Shown here piece after piece: positions 35,654-43,943 of a DNA stretch of 64,000 bases. The DNA comes from Streptomyces sp. H27-C3 (lineage in GTDB: Bacteria; Actinomycetota; Actinomycetes; Streptomycetales; Streptomycetaceae): positions 1-64,000 of the forward strand of contig NZ_JASITA010000007.1 in NCBI RefSeq assembly GCF_030063415.1, written 5' to 3'. The notes under the pieces were generated by a model, which was not told the origin of the DNA, did no database searches, and saw only the letters and a list, made by a program, of their open reading frames with translations. The number at the start of each line of letters is the position of its first letter. Within the stretch, counting starts at the first letter, position 1. Both the position numbers and the translations under genes were made by a program.

Positions 35654-38593
35654 GTGGACAGCGCGCAGCAGCCATCGGGGGCCCCGCGCGCGCCCGCTTT
35701 CCTCGCTTCGGCCCGGCGTGCTGCCGCCGTCTTCCTGCCCGCCGAGCTGCCGCGTGACGGCAAGGTCGCCTTCTGGGACCCGGAGGGCGACGCGCTGCCC
35801 GGCGCGACCGCCGAGATCACGGTCGTCCGCCGCCACGGCACCACCGTCCGCCGCCGTGCCGTTCCCGCCGTGCTCATGTCCCTCACCGAAGCGCTGCCGC
35901 TGCTGGCCCGCGCCCGGCAGGACCCGGCGGCCCACCCCGCCGCCCGCTGCTGGGGCGCCGCCTCGCTGCACGCGCTGCACCTGACCGCGCGGGCCCGGCT
36001 GTTGCCCGGTCTGACCGTGGGCGACCACGACGCCTGGCGGGCCGGGCCACTCGATGCCGACGACATCGCGCAGGTGCGGGCCATCGCGGCGGCCATGCCC
36101 GCCGAGGCGCACGCGGTGCCGCTCCCCGGCCGTGCGCCGCTCCAGCTCCCCGAGCCCGAGGCGCTGGTGAAGGCGTTCCTCGACGCGGTCGCGGACACGC
36201 TGCCCCGGACCCCTTCGGCGGCGTTCGCGGTGGGCGCGCCCTTCGCGGCGCGCGCCGCCCAGCATCTGCCGGGCCTGCGGGAGTGGGCGGCGGAGGTCGC
36301 GTCCGGGATGGACGCGGGGGTGCGCGTATCGCTGCGTCTGGACCTGTCCCAGTTCGAGCTCTTCGACGGGGGTGCGGACGACGCGGACACGGCAGCCGGT
36401 CATGATGCGGCCGGTCAGGACTCGAGTGGGTTCGACGCGGACAGAGAGGTCGCCGATGCCGCCGTGAAGCGCCGCGCCGGCACCGCCCTGGTCCAGGTGC
36501 ACAGCCTGGCCGACCCCACCCATGTCATCGACGCCGCCGCGCTGTGGGCGGGCGGGGGAAGCGACGGCTTCGGCCCGCGGTCCAGGATCGACGCGGTGCT
36601 GGCGCTGCGCCGGGCGGCGCGTGTCTGGCCGCCGCTCGGGCGGCTCCTGGAGCGCTCCGTTCCCGACGTACTGCCTCTGTCGGAGGACGAGCTGTACGAG
36701 CTGCTCGGTCCGGCGGCGGCCAGGCTCGCCGAGGCGGGCGTATCCGTCCACTGGCCCAGGGAGCTGGCCCGTACGCTCACGGCGACCGCGGTGGTGCGCG
36801 CCGCCCCCGGCTCGGCGACCGACGGCACGTCCTTCTTCGACGCGCAGGAGCTGTTCGCCTTCAGCTGGCAGTTGGCGCTCGGTGGCGAGGAGCTCAGCGA
36901 GTCCGACATGGACACGCTCGCCGAGGCGCACCGCCCGATCGTGCGGCTTCGCGACCAGTGGGTGGTGGTCGACCCGGCGCTCGTACGCAAGGCGCGCAAG
37001 CGGGAGTTGGGCCTGCTGGCCCCGGTCGACGCGCTCGTCGTGGCTCTCACCGGCAGTGCGGAGGTGGACGGCGAGCAGGTCGACGCGATCCCCGTCGGCA
37101 CCCTGGCCGCAGTCCGTAACCGCCTGATCGCCGAAGCCGGTGACCCGGCGGCCGGCGCCCTGCCGATCGCCCAGCCCGTCGGCCTCCACGCCACCTTGCG
37201 CGACTACCAGCTGCACGGTCTCGCCTGGCTGGACCAGATGACCTCGCTCGGCCTGGGCGGCTGTCTCGCCGACGACATGGGCCTGGGCAAGACGATCACG
37301 GTCATCGCGCTGCATCTGCGCCGTGCCCGCCCCGAGCCCACCCTCGTGGTCTGCCCCGCCTCCCTCCTGGGCAACTGGCAGCGCGAGATCACCCGCTTCG
37401 CGCCCGGCGTCCCGGTCCGCCGCTTCCACGGCACGACGCGCACCCTCGACGACCTCGACCCTCTCGACGGCGGCTTCGTCCTCACGACGTACGGGACGAT
37501 GCGTACGAGCGCACCCGAGCTCGCCACTCAGGCCTGGGGGATGGTCGTCGCCGACGAGGCGCAGCACGTCAAGAACCCGTACTCGTCCACTGCCAAGGCA
37601 CTGCGCACCATCCCCGCCCCCGCCCGTATCGCCCTGACGGGCACCCCTGTGGAGAACAACCTCTCCGAGCTGTGGGCCCTCCTCGACTGGACCACCCCGG
37701 GGCTGCTCGGCCCGCTCAAGTCCTTCCGCGCCCGGCACGCGCGTCTGGTCGAGAGCGGCGAGGACCAGGATGCCTCCGAGCGTCTTGCCCGCCTGGTCCG
37801 CCCGTTCCTCCTGCGCCGCAAGAAGTCCGACCCGGGCATCGTGCCCGAGCTGCCGCCGAAGACGGAGACCGACCACGCCGTCTCGCTCACCCGCGAGCAG
37901 GCCTCGCTCTATGAAGCGGCCGTCCGTGAATCCATGGCGGTCATCGAGGCATCGGAAGGCATCGCGCGCCGCGGCCTCGTCATGAAACTCCTGTCCTCCC
38001 TCAAACAGATCTGCAACCACCCGGCGCAGTATCTGAAGGAGGACACCAGGCGCCTCGCCGACCGCTCCGGGAAGCTCGAACTGCTCGACGAGCTCCTCGA
38101 CACGATCCTGTCGGAGGGCGGCTCCGTCCTGATCTTCACCCAGTACGTGACGATGGCCCGCATCCTCGCCGACCACCTGGCGGCCCGAGCCGTCGGCGCC
38201 CAACTCCTGCACGGTGGAACGCCCATCGCGCAGCGCGAGGAAATGGTGGACCGCTTCCAGTCGGCCGAGGTTCCCGTCTTCCTGCTCTCGCTCAAAGCAG
38301 CGGGCACCGGCCTGAACCTCACCAGGGCCGCCCATGTCATCCACTACGACCGCTGGTGGAACCCGGCCGTGGAGGATCAGGCCACCGACCGTGCCTATCG
38401 CATCGGCCAGACCCAGCCGGTGCAGGTGCACCGCTTGATCGCGGAAGGCACGGTGGAGGACCGCATCGCCGAACTGATCGCCTCCAAGCGGGCGTTGGCG
38501 GACGCGGTTCTCGGCGGCAGCGGAGAGGCCGCCCTCACCGAGCTCACCGACCGCGAGCTGGCGGACCTGGTCTCCCTGCGGAGGCCCGCATGA
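35654..38593 (+). CDS. SNF2-family DEAD/DEAH-box helicase
   Basis: This 979-residue SWI2/SNF2 ATPase has an N-terminal actinobacterial SNF2-associated region of about 510 residues with no catalytic motif. The motor follows: YQLHGLAWL (Q-motif region), Walker A DDMGLGKT (residues 540-547), DEAQH (about 633-637), LTGTPVENNL, and in the second lobe IFTQYVTM, LLSLKAAGTGLNLT and DRAYRIGQTQ. It should translocate along double-stranded DNA or remodel a protein-DNA complex. Its stop overlaps the start of the SWIM zinc-finger gene by 4 bp, so the two are co-translated and likely act together. An imperfectly understood GTACAC palindrome sits about 45 bp upstream of the GTG start. Confidence 0.93.
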   Translation: MDSAQQPSGAPRAPAFLASARRAAAVFLPAELPRDGKVAFWDPEGDALPGATAEITVVRRHGTTVRRRAVPAVLMSLTEALPLLARARQDPAAHPAARCWGAASLHALHLTARARLLPGLTVGDHDAWRAGPLDADDIAQVRAIAAAMPAEAHAVPLPGRAPLQLPEPEALVKAFLDAVADTLPRTPSAAFAVGAPFAARAAQHLPGLREWAAEVASGMDAGVRVSLRLDLSQFELFDGGADDADTAAGHDAAGQDSSGFDADREVADAAVKRRAGTALVQVHSLADPTHVIDAAALWAGGGSDGFGPRSRIDAVLALRRAARVWPPLGRLLERSVPDVLPLSEDELYELLGPAAARLAEAGVSVHWPRELARTLTATAVVRAAPGSATDGTSFFDAQELFAFSWQLALGGEELSESDMDTLAEAHRPIVRLRDQWVVVDPALVRKARKRELGLLAPVDALVVALTGSAEVDGEQVDAIPVGTLAAVRNRLIAEAGDPAAGALPIAQPVGLHATLRDYQLHGLAWLDQMTSLGLGGCLADDMGLGKTITVIALHLRRARPEPTLVVCPASLLGNWQREITRFAPGVPVRRFHGTTRTLDDLDPLDGGFVLTTYGTMRTSAPELATQAWGMVVADEAQHVKNPYSSTAKALRTIPAPARIALTGTPVENNLSELWALLDWTTPGLLGPLKSFRARHARLVESGEDQDASERLARLVRPFLLRRKKSDPGIVPELPPKTETDHAVSLTREQASLYEAAVRESMAVIEASEGIARRGLVMKLLSSLKQICNHPAQYLKEDTRRLADRSGKLELLDELLDTILSEGGSVLIFTQYVTMARILADHLAARAVGAQLLHGGTPIAQREEMVDRFQSAEVPVFLLSLKAAGTGLNLTRAAHVIHYDRWWNPAVEDQATDRAYRIGQTQPVQVHRLIAEGTVEDRIAELIASKRALADAVLGGSGEAALTELTDRELADLVSLRRPA

Positions 38594-39858
38594 GCACGGG
38601 AGCGGCCTCAAGCGTCGGTGGAAGGGGAAGCGGGAGTGGAAGGGGAAAGGGAAGCGGGCGTGGGAGTGGGAGCATGAGCGTCAGCTGGTGGGGCGGTGCC
38701 TGGATCGAGGCCCTCGAAGCGCTCTCCCTGGACCCGGCCCGCCTGGCCCGCGGCCGCAGTTACGCCAGCGAGGGCAACGTGGGCGCGATCAGTGTCGCGC
38801 CGGGTCGGATCATCACCTACGTACGCGGCAGCAGACCCCGCCCGTACCGTACGGAGATTCGCCTCCGCGCACTGTCCGACGACGACTGGGACCGCTTCCT
38901 GACCACGGCGGCGGCCGACCCAGGCCACATGGCGGCGCTCCTCGACAAGGACATGCCGCACTCCCTGGTGGAGTCGGCGGCCGAGGCAGGCGTGGACCTG
39001 CTGCCCGTCCCGGGAGATCTGGCCCCGTCCTGCTCCTGCCCGGACCACGGCCACCCCTGCAAGCACGCCGCCGCCCTCTGCTACGAGACCGCCCGCCTCC
39101 TGGACAGCGACCCGTTCGTCCTGTTGCTGATGCGCGGCCGGGCCGAGCGCGACCTCCTCGACGACCTCGCCCGCCGCAACGCGGCCCACTCGGCCCGCGA
39201 AAAGCCCGCACCGCCGCCCTTCCCCGGAGTCCCGGCTGCCACCGCCCTGACCCCGCGCACGCTCCCGGCGCTCCCGGGTCCGCTGCCGGTGCCCGTGCAC
39301 CCCGGCCACGCCTCGGCGGCGTACCCCGGTTCGCGGGGCGCCCCGGACCCGCTCGCCCTGGACCTCCTGGTGACGGACGCCGCGGCCCGCGCCCACACCC
39401 TGCTCACCACGGGTGAGGACCCCATTGCCCCGCTCAGCCCGTGGCAGGACGCGGTCCGGCTGGCCGCCGCTCAGCCCGGCTCGGGCCTCACCGCCGCCAC
39501 CCGCAGCCTGTACGCCGCCCTCGCGTCCGCGACCGGCCGCACCCCCACCGACCTGGCCCGCGCGGTAGCGGCCTGGCAGCAGGGAGGCCGCCAGGGTCTG
39601 GCGGTCCTGGAAGTGCCCTGGGACCCCCCGGCGGGCCCTTTCGACCGGGCCGGGCCTGCCCTGGCCGCCGCGCGCCTCCCCCGCCTGCGCCCCCACCGCA
39701 ACCGCCTCAGCGACGCGGAGCGAGGCATCCAGCTCCGGCTCGGCCACGACGACCGCTGGTACCCGTACGAATCGGACCCGGGCACGGACGACTGGTGGCC
39801 GACGGGCATTCCGGACGCGGACCCGGTGGGCGCGCTCAGCGCACTGTTGGACGACTGA
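38590..39858 (+). CDS. SWIM zinc-finger protein
   Basis: This 422-residue protein is partner to the SNF2 helicase. It starts with a Gly/Ser/Arg low-complexity tail (residues ~1-28). An N-terminal domain opens WWGGAWIEALEAL, and the zinc-binding SWIM motif CSCPDHGHPCKH lies at residues 148-159 with C148, C150, C157 and H159 as ligands. The C-terminal two thirds are Pro/Ala-rich and helical, ending with a GIQLRLGHDDRWYPY segment. SWIM domains bind DNA or proteins. The 4-bp ATGA overlap with the SNF2 gene points to a fixed two-component unit, common in Streptomyces but of unknown role. Confidence 0.88.
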   Translation: MSTGAASSVGGRGSGSGRGKGSGRGSGSMSVSWWGGAWIEALEALSLDPARLARGRSYASEGNVGAISVAPGRIITYVRGSRPRPYRTEIRLRALSDDDWDRFLTTAAADPGHMAALLDKDMPHSLVESAAEAGVDLLPVPGDLAPSCSCPDHGHPCKHAAALCYETARLLDSDPFVLLLMRGRAERDLLDDLARRNAAHSAREKPAPPPFPGVPAATALTPRTLPALPGPLPVPVHPGHASAAYPGSRGAPDPLALDLLVTDAAARAHTLLTTGEDPIAPLSPWQDAVRLAAAQPGSGLTAATRSLYAALASATGRTPTDLARAVAAWQQGGRQGLAVLEVPWDPPAGPFDRAGPALAAARLPRLRPHRNRLSDAERGIQLRLGHDDRWYPYESDPGTDDWWPTGIPDADPVGALSALLDD

Positions 39859-39954
39859 GGGACGGCGTACGAGCAGAGGCGTACGAGACGTAGGAGACGT
39901 ACGCGATGCAAGAGACTTAGGGGGAAGTGCGGGGGACCGGGACCTGGCCTGAGG

Positions 39955-42147
39955 TCAGGCCGAGACGCCGACCGTGGCAGTGCCTCGGCTGCGCTGAGTC
40001 GTTCGCTTCTCCCCCTGTGCTTGTGCTTGTGCCACCACCTGTGTGACCACGCTCGAGTAGAAACGGTCGACAGCGGAATCCACACTGCGGATGAACCCCG
40101 ACTCCGCGTTGCCCCGCGTGCTGCCGATCCCCTTGGAGAGCGACAGGCGGAAGCCGGTGATCTGGCTGCTGTCCTTCGGCAGGAGATCGCCGGGTTCGGG
40201 TCGCAGCTTCTCCAGCGTGCTGCGTGGCCCGGTCCCGTCGCCCTCGACGAGTGTCTGGACGTGCAGATCCGCCGGCGCTTCACCCAACTGCTTCACCAGC
40301 CGTTTAACCCAGGTGAGGGGGTATCCCAGCTCCGGAGCGGGGATCTCGATGGAGGTCCGGAGCCTGCTCAACCGGAGGTCGGCCGTGATCAACAGAATGC
40401 CCGGTGCCCCCTCGATCCGGACCTCCGCGTGCAGCAGCCCGTCCTCGCAGAGACGGTCCGCGAGTGCGATCCGGCGCGAGCGGGGGTCCGTGCCGCGCCT
40501 GGCGCGCTGGACGGGAACGACCTTCTCACCGATCTCACCACCGAGCCGCAGGCACACCTGCCGAATCAGCCGCTCCCAGCTCTCCACGACGAGAACAGTG
40601 CGGGCGTCCCCGGTGCACAGGGTCTCCTCGTCGATCCCCCTGCGTACGGGGACCCACGCCGGGCCCATGTTCTGGAAGCCGTGGCACCCGGAGTTGTCGT
40701 GCTGGAGGTAGTGGAGGAGCTCGCGCAGGAGCCAGGCCTGCGACTCGTGGCGGACGCCTTCGTGGTTGATCAACATCTGGGCCTGGTGGGTGACTTCGGC
40801 CCAGGACAGGTGCCAGAGGGCGACCTTGTGCTTGCGGCGGCCGTCGATCCTGACATCGACCAGTGGGCTGCCCTCCAGAGCCACATCGTTGGAGAGCGTG
40901 ATGACGGCTTCGTATCCGCGCCGGGCCGCTATGTCCATGTAGGCCTGGATCTGCTCGGCCTTGAGAGGGTTGCCGTTGGTCTTGGTTTCCACCAGGGCGG
41001 TCCACAGTTTGCCCGCACGTTCGACCCGGATGACGCCGTCCGGGCGCCTCGGGGAGTCCCCGTTCGGCAGGGAGACCTCGGTGAAGGTTTCCATGCGGCC
41101 GGCGGGTGCGCCGAAACCGGCGGTGAGGCGATGCCCGAACTTGGGGACCTGGGCCATGATGGACAGCAGGATGGAGGTCGCCCGCACCTCGCGTTCGTGG
41201 TCGCTCTTCAGTGAGGACGCGGGGAACAGCCGTGCGCTGTGCCAGGAGTCGTTCTCGGCGAGCGAGGGCTTAGCGACTTTGGGCGGGACGATCCTCTTCT
41301 TCGCGGTGCGCAGACGCTTCGCGGGGGCCGGGGCCGGAACCGGCTCCGGTACGGACCGAGCTACGGGTTGGGCCGGGACGGTGGCCGACGGCACCACGCC
41401 TGCCGGGGCGCCGACGATCGGCCCAGCATGTGCGGGTTCCGAACGGGTTGGTTCCATACGGGTGGCTTCCGCGCGCACGGGTTCCGCACGCACCGCTTCC
41501 GCCGTCGAAGCGGTCTCAGCACCCGACTGCACCGCGGTTTCGGTGCCTTGAGCCTCGGTGTCCTGCGCTTCGGCGTCCTGAGTCTGGGTGTCCTGATCGT
41601 CGTCCTCGTCGATCTCGATGCCGTAGTCGGTCGCCAGCCCCGCGAGCCCGGTTTCGTACCCCTGCCCCACGGCGCGAAACTTCCACGCGTCGTTGCGCCG
41701 GTACACCTCACCGAACACGAAAGCGCTCTCCACGCTCGCATCCATGATGGAGAAGCCGAGGACACCCTCACCGCTGCCGTCGGTGAGTACGAGCCGGATG
41801 TTCTCCAACTCGCCGAATGCCGCTCGCTGATGGCGGCTCGCGGCGATGACGACACGGTCGATATCGGCGGGCAGGACGGAGAGATCGAGTCTGATCCGGT
41901 CCTCAGTGCCGTTCTCCGTGGGCGTGAGCCCCAGGAGTTGCACGCTGCCGTCCGACGCGGCGGGATTGTTGTAGAAGAAGAAGTCTTCGTTGTGGCGAAC
42001 TTTGCCGTTCCCGCCGAGCAGCAGCACAGAGACATCGGCATCACCTTCGCCACTCGGGCTGCTCCAGCTCAGACTGATGATGACGGAGTCGGCGTTGTCG
42101 CTGAGTGTGCCGACGCCGACGTTGGAACCCTTGACCATTTCGTGCAC
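39955..42147 (-). CDS. TerD-domain protein fused to a PD-(D/E)XK nuclease-like domain
   Basis: This is a 730-residue fusion. Residues ~1-180 are a TerD domain (calcium-binding stress-response fold) with FFFYNNPAASDGSVQ, DRIRLDLSVLPADIDRVV and FVFGEVYRRNDAWKFRAVGQGY. A 120-residue acidic then Pro/Ala/Glu-rich linker follows, with short imperfect repeats such as AEPVRAE / MEPTRSEP. The C-terminal half (about 310-560) carries a restriction-endonuclease-like motif: D370 in RPDGVI and E387-x-K389 in VETKTN, followed by Q in EQIQAYM. The remainder, to 730, is an unassigned alpha/beta region. The GTG at 42147 has a GGGGGG ribosome site at good spacing. TerD-nuclease fusions are known in Ter-system surveys; this would place a DNA- or RNA-cutting activity under TerD control. 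Confidence 0.82.
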   Translation of the reverse strand: MHEMVKGSNVGVGTLSDNADSVIISLSWSSPSGEGDADVSVLLLGGNGKVRHNEDFFFYNNPAASDGSVQLLGLTPTENGTEDRIRLDLSVLPADIDRVVIAASRHQRAAFGELENIRLVLTDGSGEGVLGFSIMDASVESAFVFGEVYRRNDAWKFRAVGQGYETGLAGLATDYGIEIDEDDDQDTQTQDAEAQDTEAQGTETAVQSGAETASTAEAVRAEPVRAEATRMEPTRSEPAHAGPIVGAPAGVVPSATVPAQPVARSVPEPVPAPAPAKRLRTAKKRIVPPKVAKPSLAENDSWHSARLFPASSLKSDHEREVRATSILLSIMAQVPKFGHRLTAGFGAPAGRMETFTEVSLPNGDSPRRPDGVIRVERAGKLWTALVETKTNGNPLKAEQIQAYMDIAARRGYEAVITLSNDVALEGSPLVDVRIDGRRKHKVALWHLSWAEVTHQAQMLINHEGVRHESQAWLLRELLHYLQHDNSGCHGFQNMGPAWVPVRRGIDEETLCTGDARTVLVVESWERLIRQVCLRLGGEIGEKVVPVQRARRGTDPRSRRIALADRLCEDGLLHAEVRIEGAPGILLITADLRLSRLRTSIEIPAPELGYPLTWVKRLVKQLGEAPADLHVQTLVEGDGTGPRSTLEKLRPEPGDLLPKDSSQITGFRLSLSKGIGSTRGNAESGFIRSVDSAVDRFYSSVVTQVVAQAQAQGEKRTTQRSRGTATVGVSA

Positions 42148-42395
42148 GGAAGACCCCCCACAGGCCGGAGCGCAAGGCTGGACGGCAGGCCGTGTGCCCT
42201 CCCTCGAACGATGAGATGAGGCTCCCCCTCAGGAGCGTGAGGTGGAGCCTATCCAGGCACGGAAGGCCATTCCGCCCGTATCGGTAAATGGCACTCGGGG
42301 GGTATCTGGTGAGGCTGTTGGGTTGCGGCTGCGCAAGCCCGGCGGCGGGCAGCGGAAAGAAGACGGCGGCGGGTCGCGGGAAAGGGAAAACCCGC

Positions 42396-42440
42396 CGCGA
42401 CAAGGGGAGGGGGACCGGACTTGGCCGGCCCCTTGTCGCG
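42396..42440 (-). terminator. Hairpin after the protease gene
   Basis: CGCGACAAGGGG / CCCCTTGTCGCG, 12-bp perfect stem with a 21-nt loop, in the 394-bp gap between the protease stop (42542) and the TerD-nuclease start (42147). A second hairpin, GGCGGGT / ACCCGCC, lies beside it. The rest of the gap shows no gene; it must contain the promoter for the TerD-nuclease gene. Confidence 0.6.
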
Positions 42441-42541
42441 ACGGGTGCCCGTGGGGGGTGCTCGCAGGGTCTTTCATCAGGCGGTCAGGCGGTCAGACGG
42501 TCGGGCCGTTAGGTCGTGTGTAACCTCAGGCGCTGTGTACC

Positions 42542-43690
42542 TCAGGCCGTGTGCAGTCTCAGGCCGTACCGGCCGAGGATCTCGTTGATCGGCTGGTGCC
42601 AGGTCTCGCCGCCGCTGCTGCAGTTGCCCCAGCCGCCGGAGGTCACCCCCTGTGCCTGGTCCCCGCTGATGAAGGAGCCGCCCGAGTCGCCACCCTGGGC
42701 GCAGACGCTGGTCTTGGTCATCTGATGGACGGCGCCCTGGCTGTAGTTGACGGTCTCGTTCTTGGCCAGGACCCTGCCGCAGTGCCAGTGCGTCGTGGAG
42801 CCGGACCGGCAGACCGAGGCGCCGATGGGGGCCTCGGCGGAGCCGCGGACCAGTTGGTCGGGGACCGCGCCCCAGCCGAGGACCACCGGGACGGTCCACC
42901 AGCCGCTGCCGACGCTCACCCAGGCGTAGTCGTTGCCCGGGAAGGACGAGCCCTGGAAGTTGCCGATGGCCGAGTTGTCCCACCCGCGCACGGAGGCCCC
43001 CGCCGACCCGCAGTGTCCGGCCGTGACGAAGCCGCCGTGCACGGAGAAGCCGATGGAGCAACGGACGTTCCCCGTGTAGTACGGGTCACCGCCCACGGTC
43101 CCGGCGGCGAAGGTGGTCGGGGCCTGGGAGGTCTTCTCGACCTTCACAGGTCCGGCCTTTCGGGCCCGCTCGACGAACTTCTGGACACCGTTGTCGTCCT
43201 GCGCCGAGGCGACGATGTTCAGCACGACCCGACCGGCCTTGGGGTCCACATGCCAACTGCTCACCCCGGCCGGCGCGGAGAGCGAGTCGATCCGCTTCTT
43301 GACGGCGTCGAGCTCCTTCGCGCTGTGTGTGACGAGTCGGACGGCGGCGCCTGTAGCCCGTACGTCGTCGGCCCTTTCCGCGCTGTTGACGGCGACGGTC
43401 AGCCTTCCGCTGTCCGCGTCGAACCAGGATCCGCCGTACGACGCTCCCGCGGCGCGCCGCGCGTCGCCTTCAAGAGCGGTTGCCGTCTTCTCCGCCTTCA
43501 GCGTTGCCTTGGCCTGGCTCTGCGTCAGACCCAAGTCCTTCTGCATGGCGGTGAGTAGACCGGTGGAAGCCTGGGGGGTGGCGGTCGGTTCCGGTACTGC
43601 GGCAGTGGCCGGGACGAGCCCGGCGGTTGCCCAGGTACCGAGGAGGAGGATCACGGACAGACCGGTGCGTATGGCTGTGGTGCGTCTCAA
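42542..43690 (-). CDS. Secreted S1 serine protease, streptogrisin-like
   Basis: This 382-residue preproprotein has a signal peptide (cleavage near ATAA, residue ~31), a propeptide of about 170 residues with the alpha-lytic-type pro-domain pattern, and a chymotrypsin-fold mature protease. The catalytic triad is visible: H226 in TAGHC, D254 in NDYAWV and S336 in GGDSGG. Disulfide cysteines typical of streptogrisins are present. It would digest extracellular protein after self-removal of the propeptide. A LacI-type palindrome and an 18-bp tandem repeat lie 44-84 bp upstream of the start. The 3' end overlaps a short tandem repeat. Confidence 0.94.
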   Translation of the reverse strand: MRRTTAIRTGLSVILLLGTWATAGLVPATAAVPEPTATPQASTGLLTAMQKDLGLTQSQAKATLKAEKTATALEGDARRAAGASYGGSWFDADSGRLTVAVNSAERADDVRATGAAVRLVTHSAKELDAVKKRIDSLSAPAGVSSWHVDPKAGRVVLNIVASAQDDNGVQKFVERARKAGPVKVEKTSQAPTTFAAGTVGGDPYYTGNVRCSIGFSVHGGFVTAGHCGSAGASVRGWDNSAIGNFQGSSFPGNDYAWVSVGSGWWTVPVVLGWGAVPDQLVRGSAEAPIGASVCRSGSTTHWHCGRVLAKNETVNYSQGAVHQMTKTSVCAQGGDSGGSFISGDQAQGVTSGGWGNCSSGGETWHQPINEILGRYGLRLHTA

Positions 43691-43733
43691 GGCATTGGCC
43701 CTTCTGTCGTTCCAGCAGCGTGGGGCGGAACAG

Positions 43734-43774
43734 CAGGCGGATGAGAGCGATCAGGCGGATGAGAGCGCTCTCAT
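43734..43774 (-). promoter_or_regulatory. Tandem repeat plus LacI-type palindrome upstream of the protease
   Basis: CAGGCGGATGAGAGCG occurs twice, 18 bp apart (43734-43749 and 43752-43767). The second copy runs into a perfect 16-bp palindrome ATGAGAGCGCTCTCAT (43759-43774). Its core TGAGAGCGCTCTCA differs from the Streptomyces CebR box TGGGAGCGCTCCCA at two symmetric positions, so a LacI-family repressor site is likely. Confidence 0.55.
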
Positions 43775-43943
43775 TTTCCACCCGGGCCGGAGCGTAGCCG
43801 AGTGAGCCGAGCAGGTCCATGCCAATGACGGCAGGCCCCATGGTGGAGGCTGAATCACGTACCGATGAGGGCCTGTTCAGGGTCCCGTTTTTTGATCCTG
43901 TCTGGGGTAGGACCCTGAACAGGGTGAACTGAGGAGGCGCTGG

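Noticed and set aside
35405..38611. 1068-codon open frame antisense to the SNF2 gene.
   Set aside because: It mirrors the SNF2 gene codon for codon with low-complexity composition and no recognisable domain.
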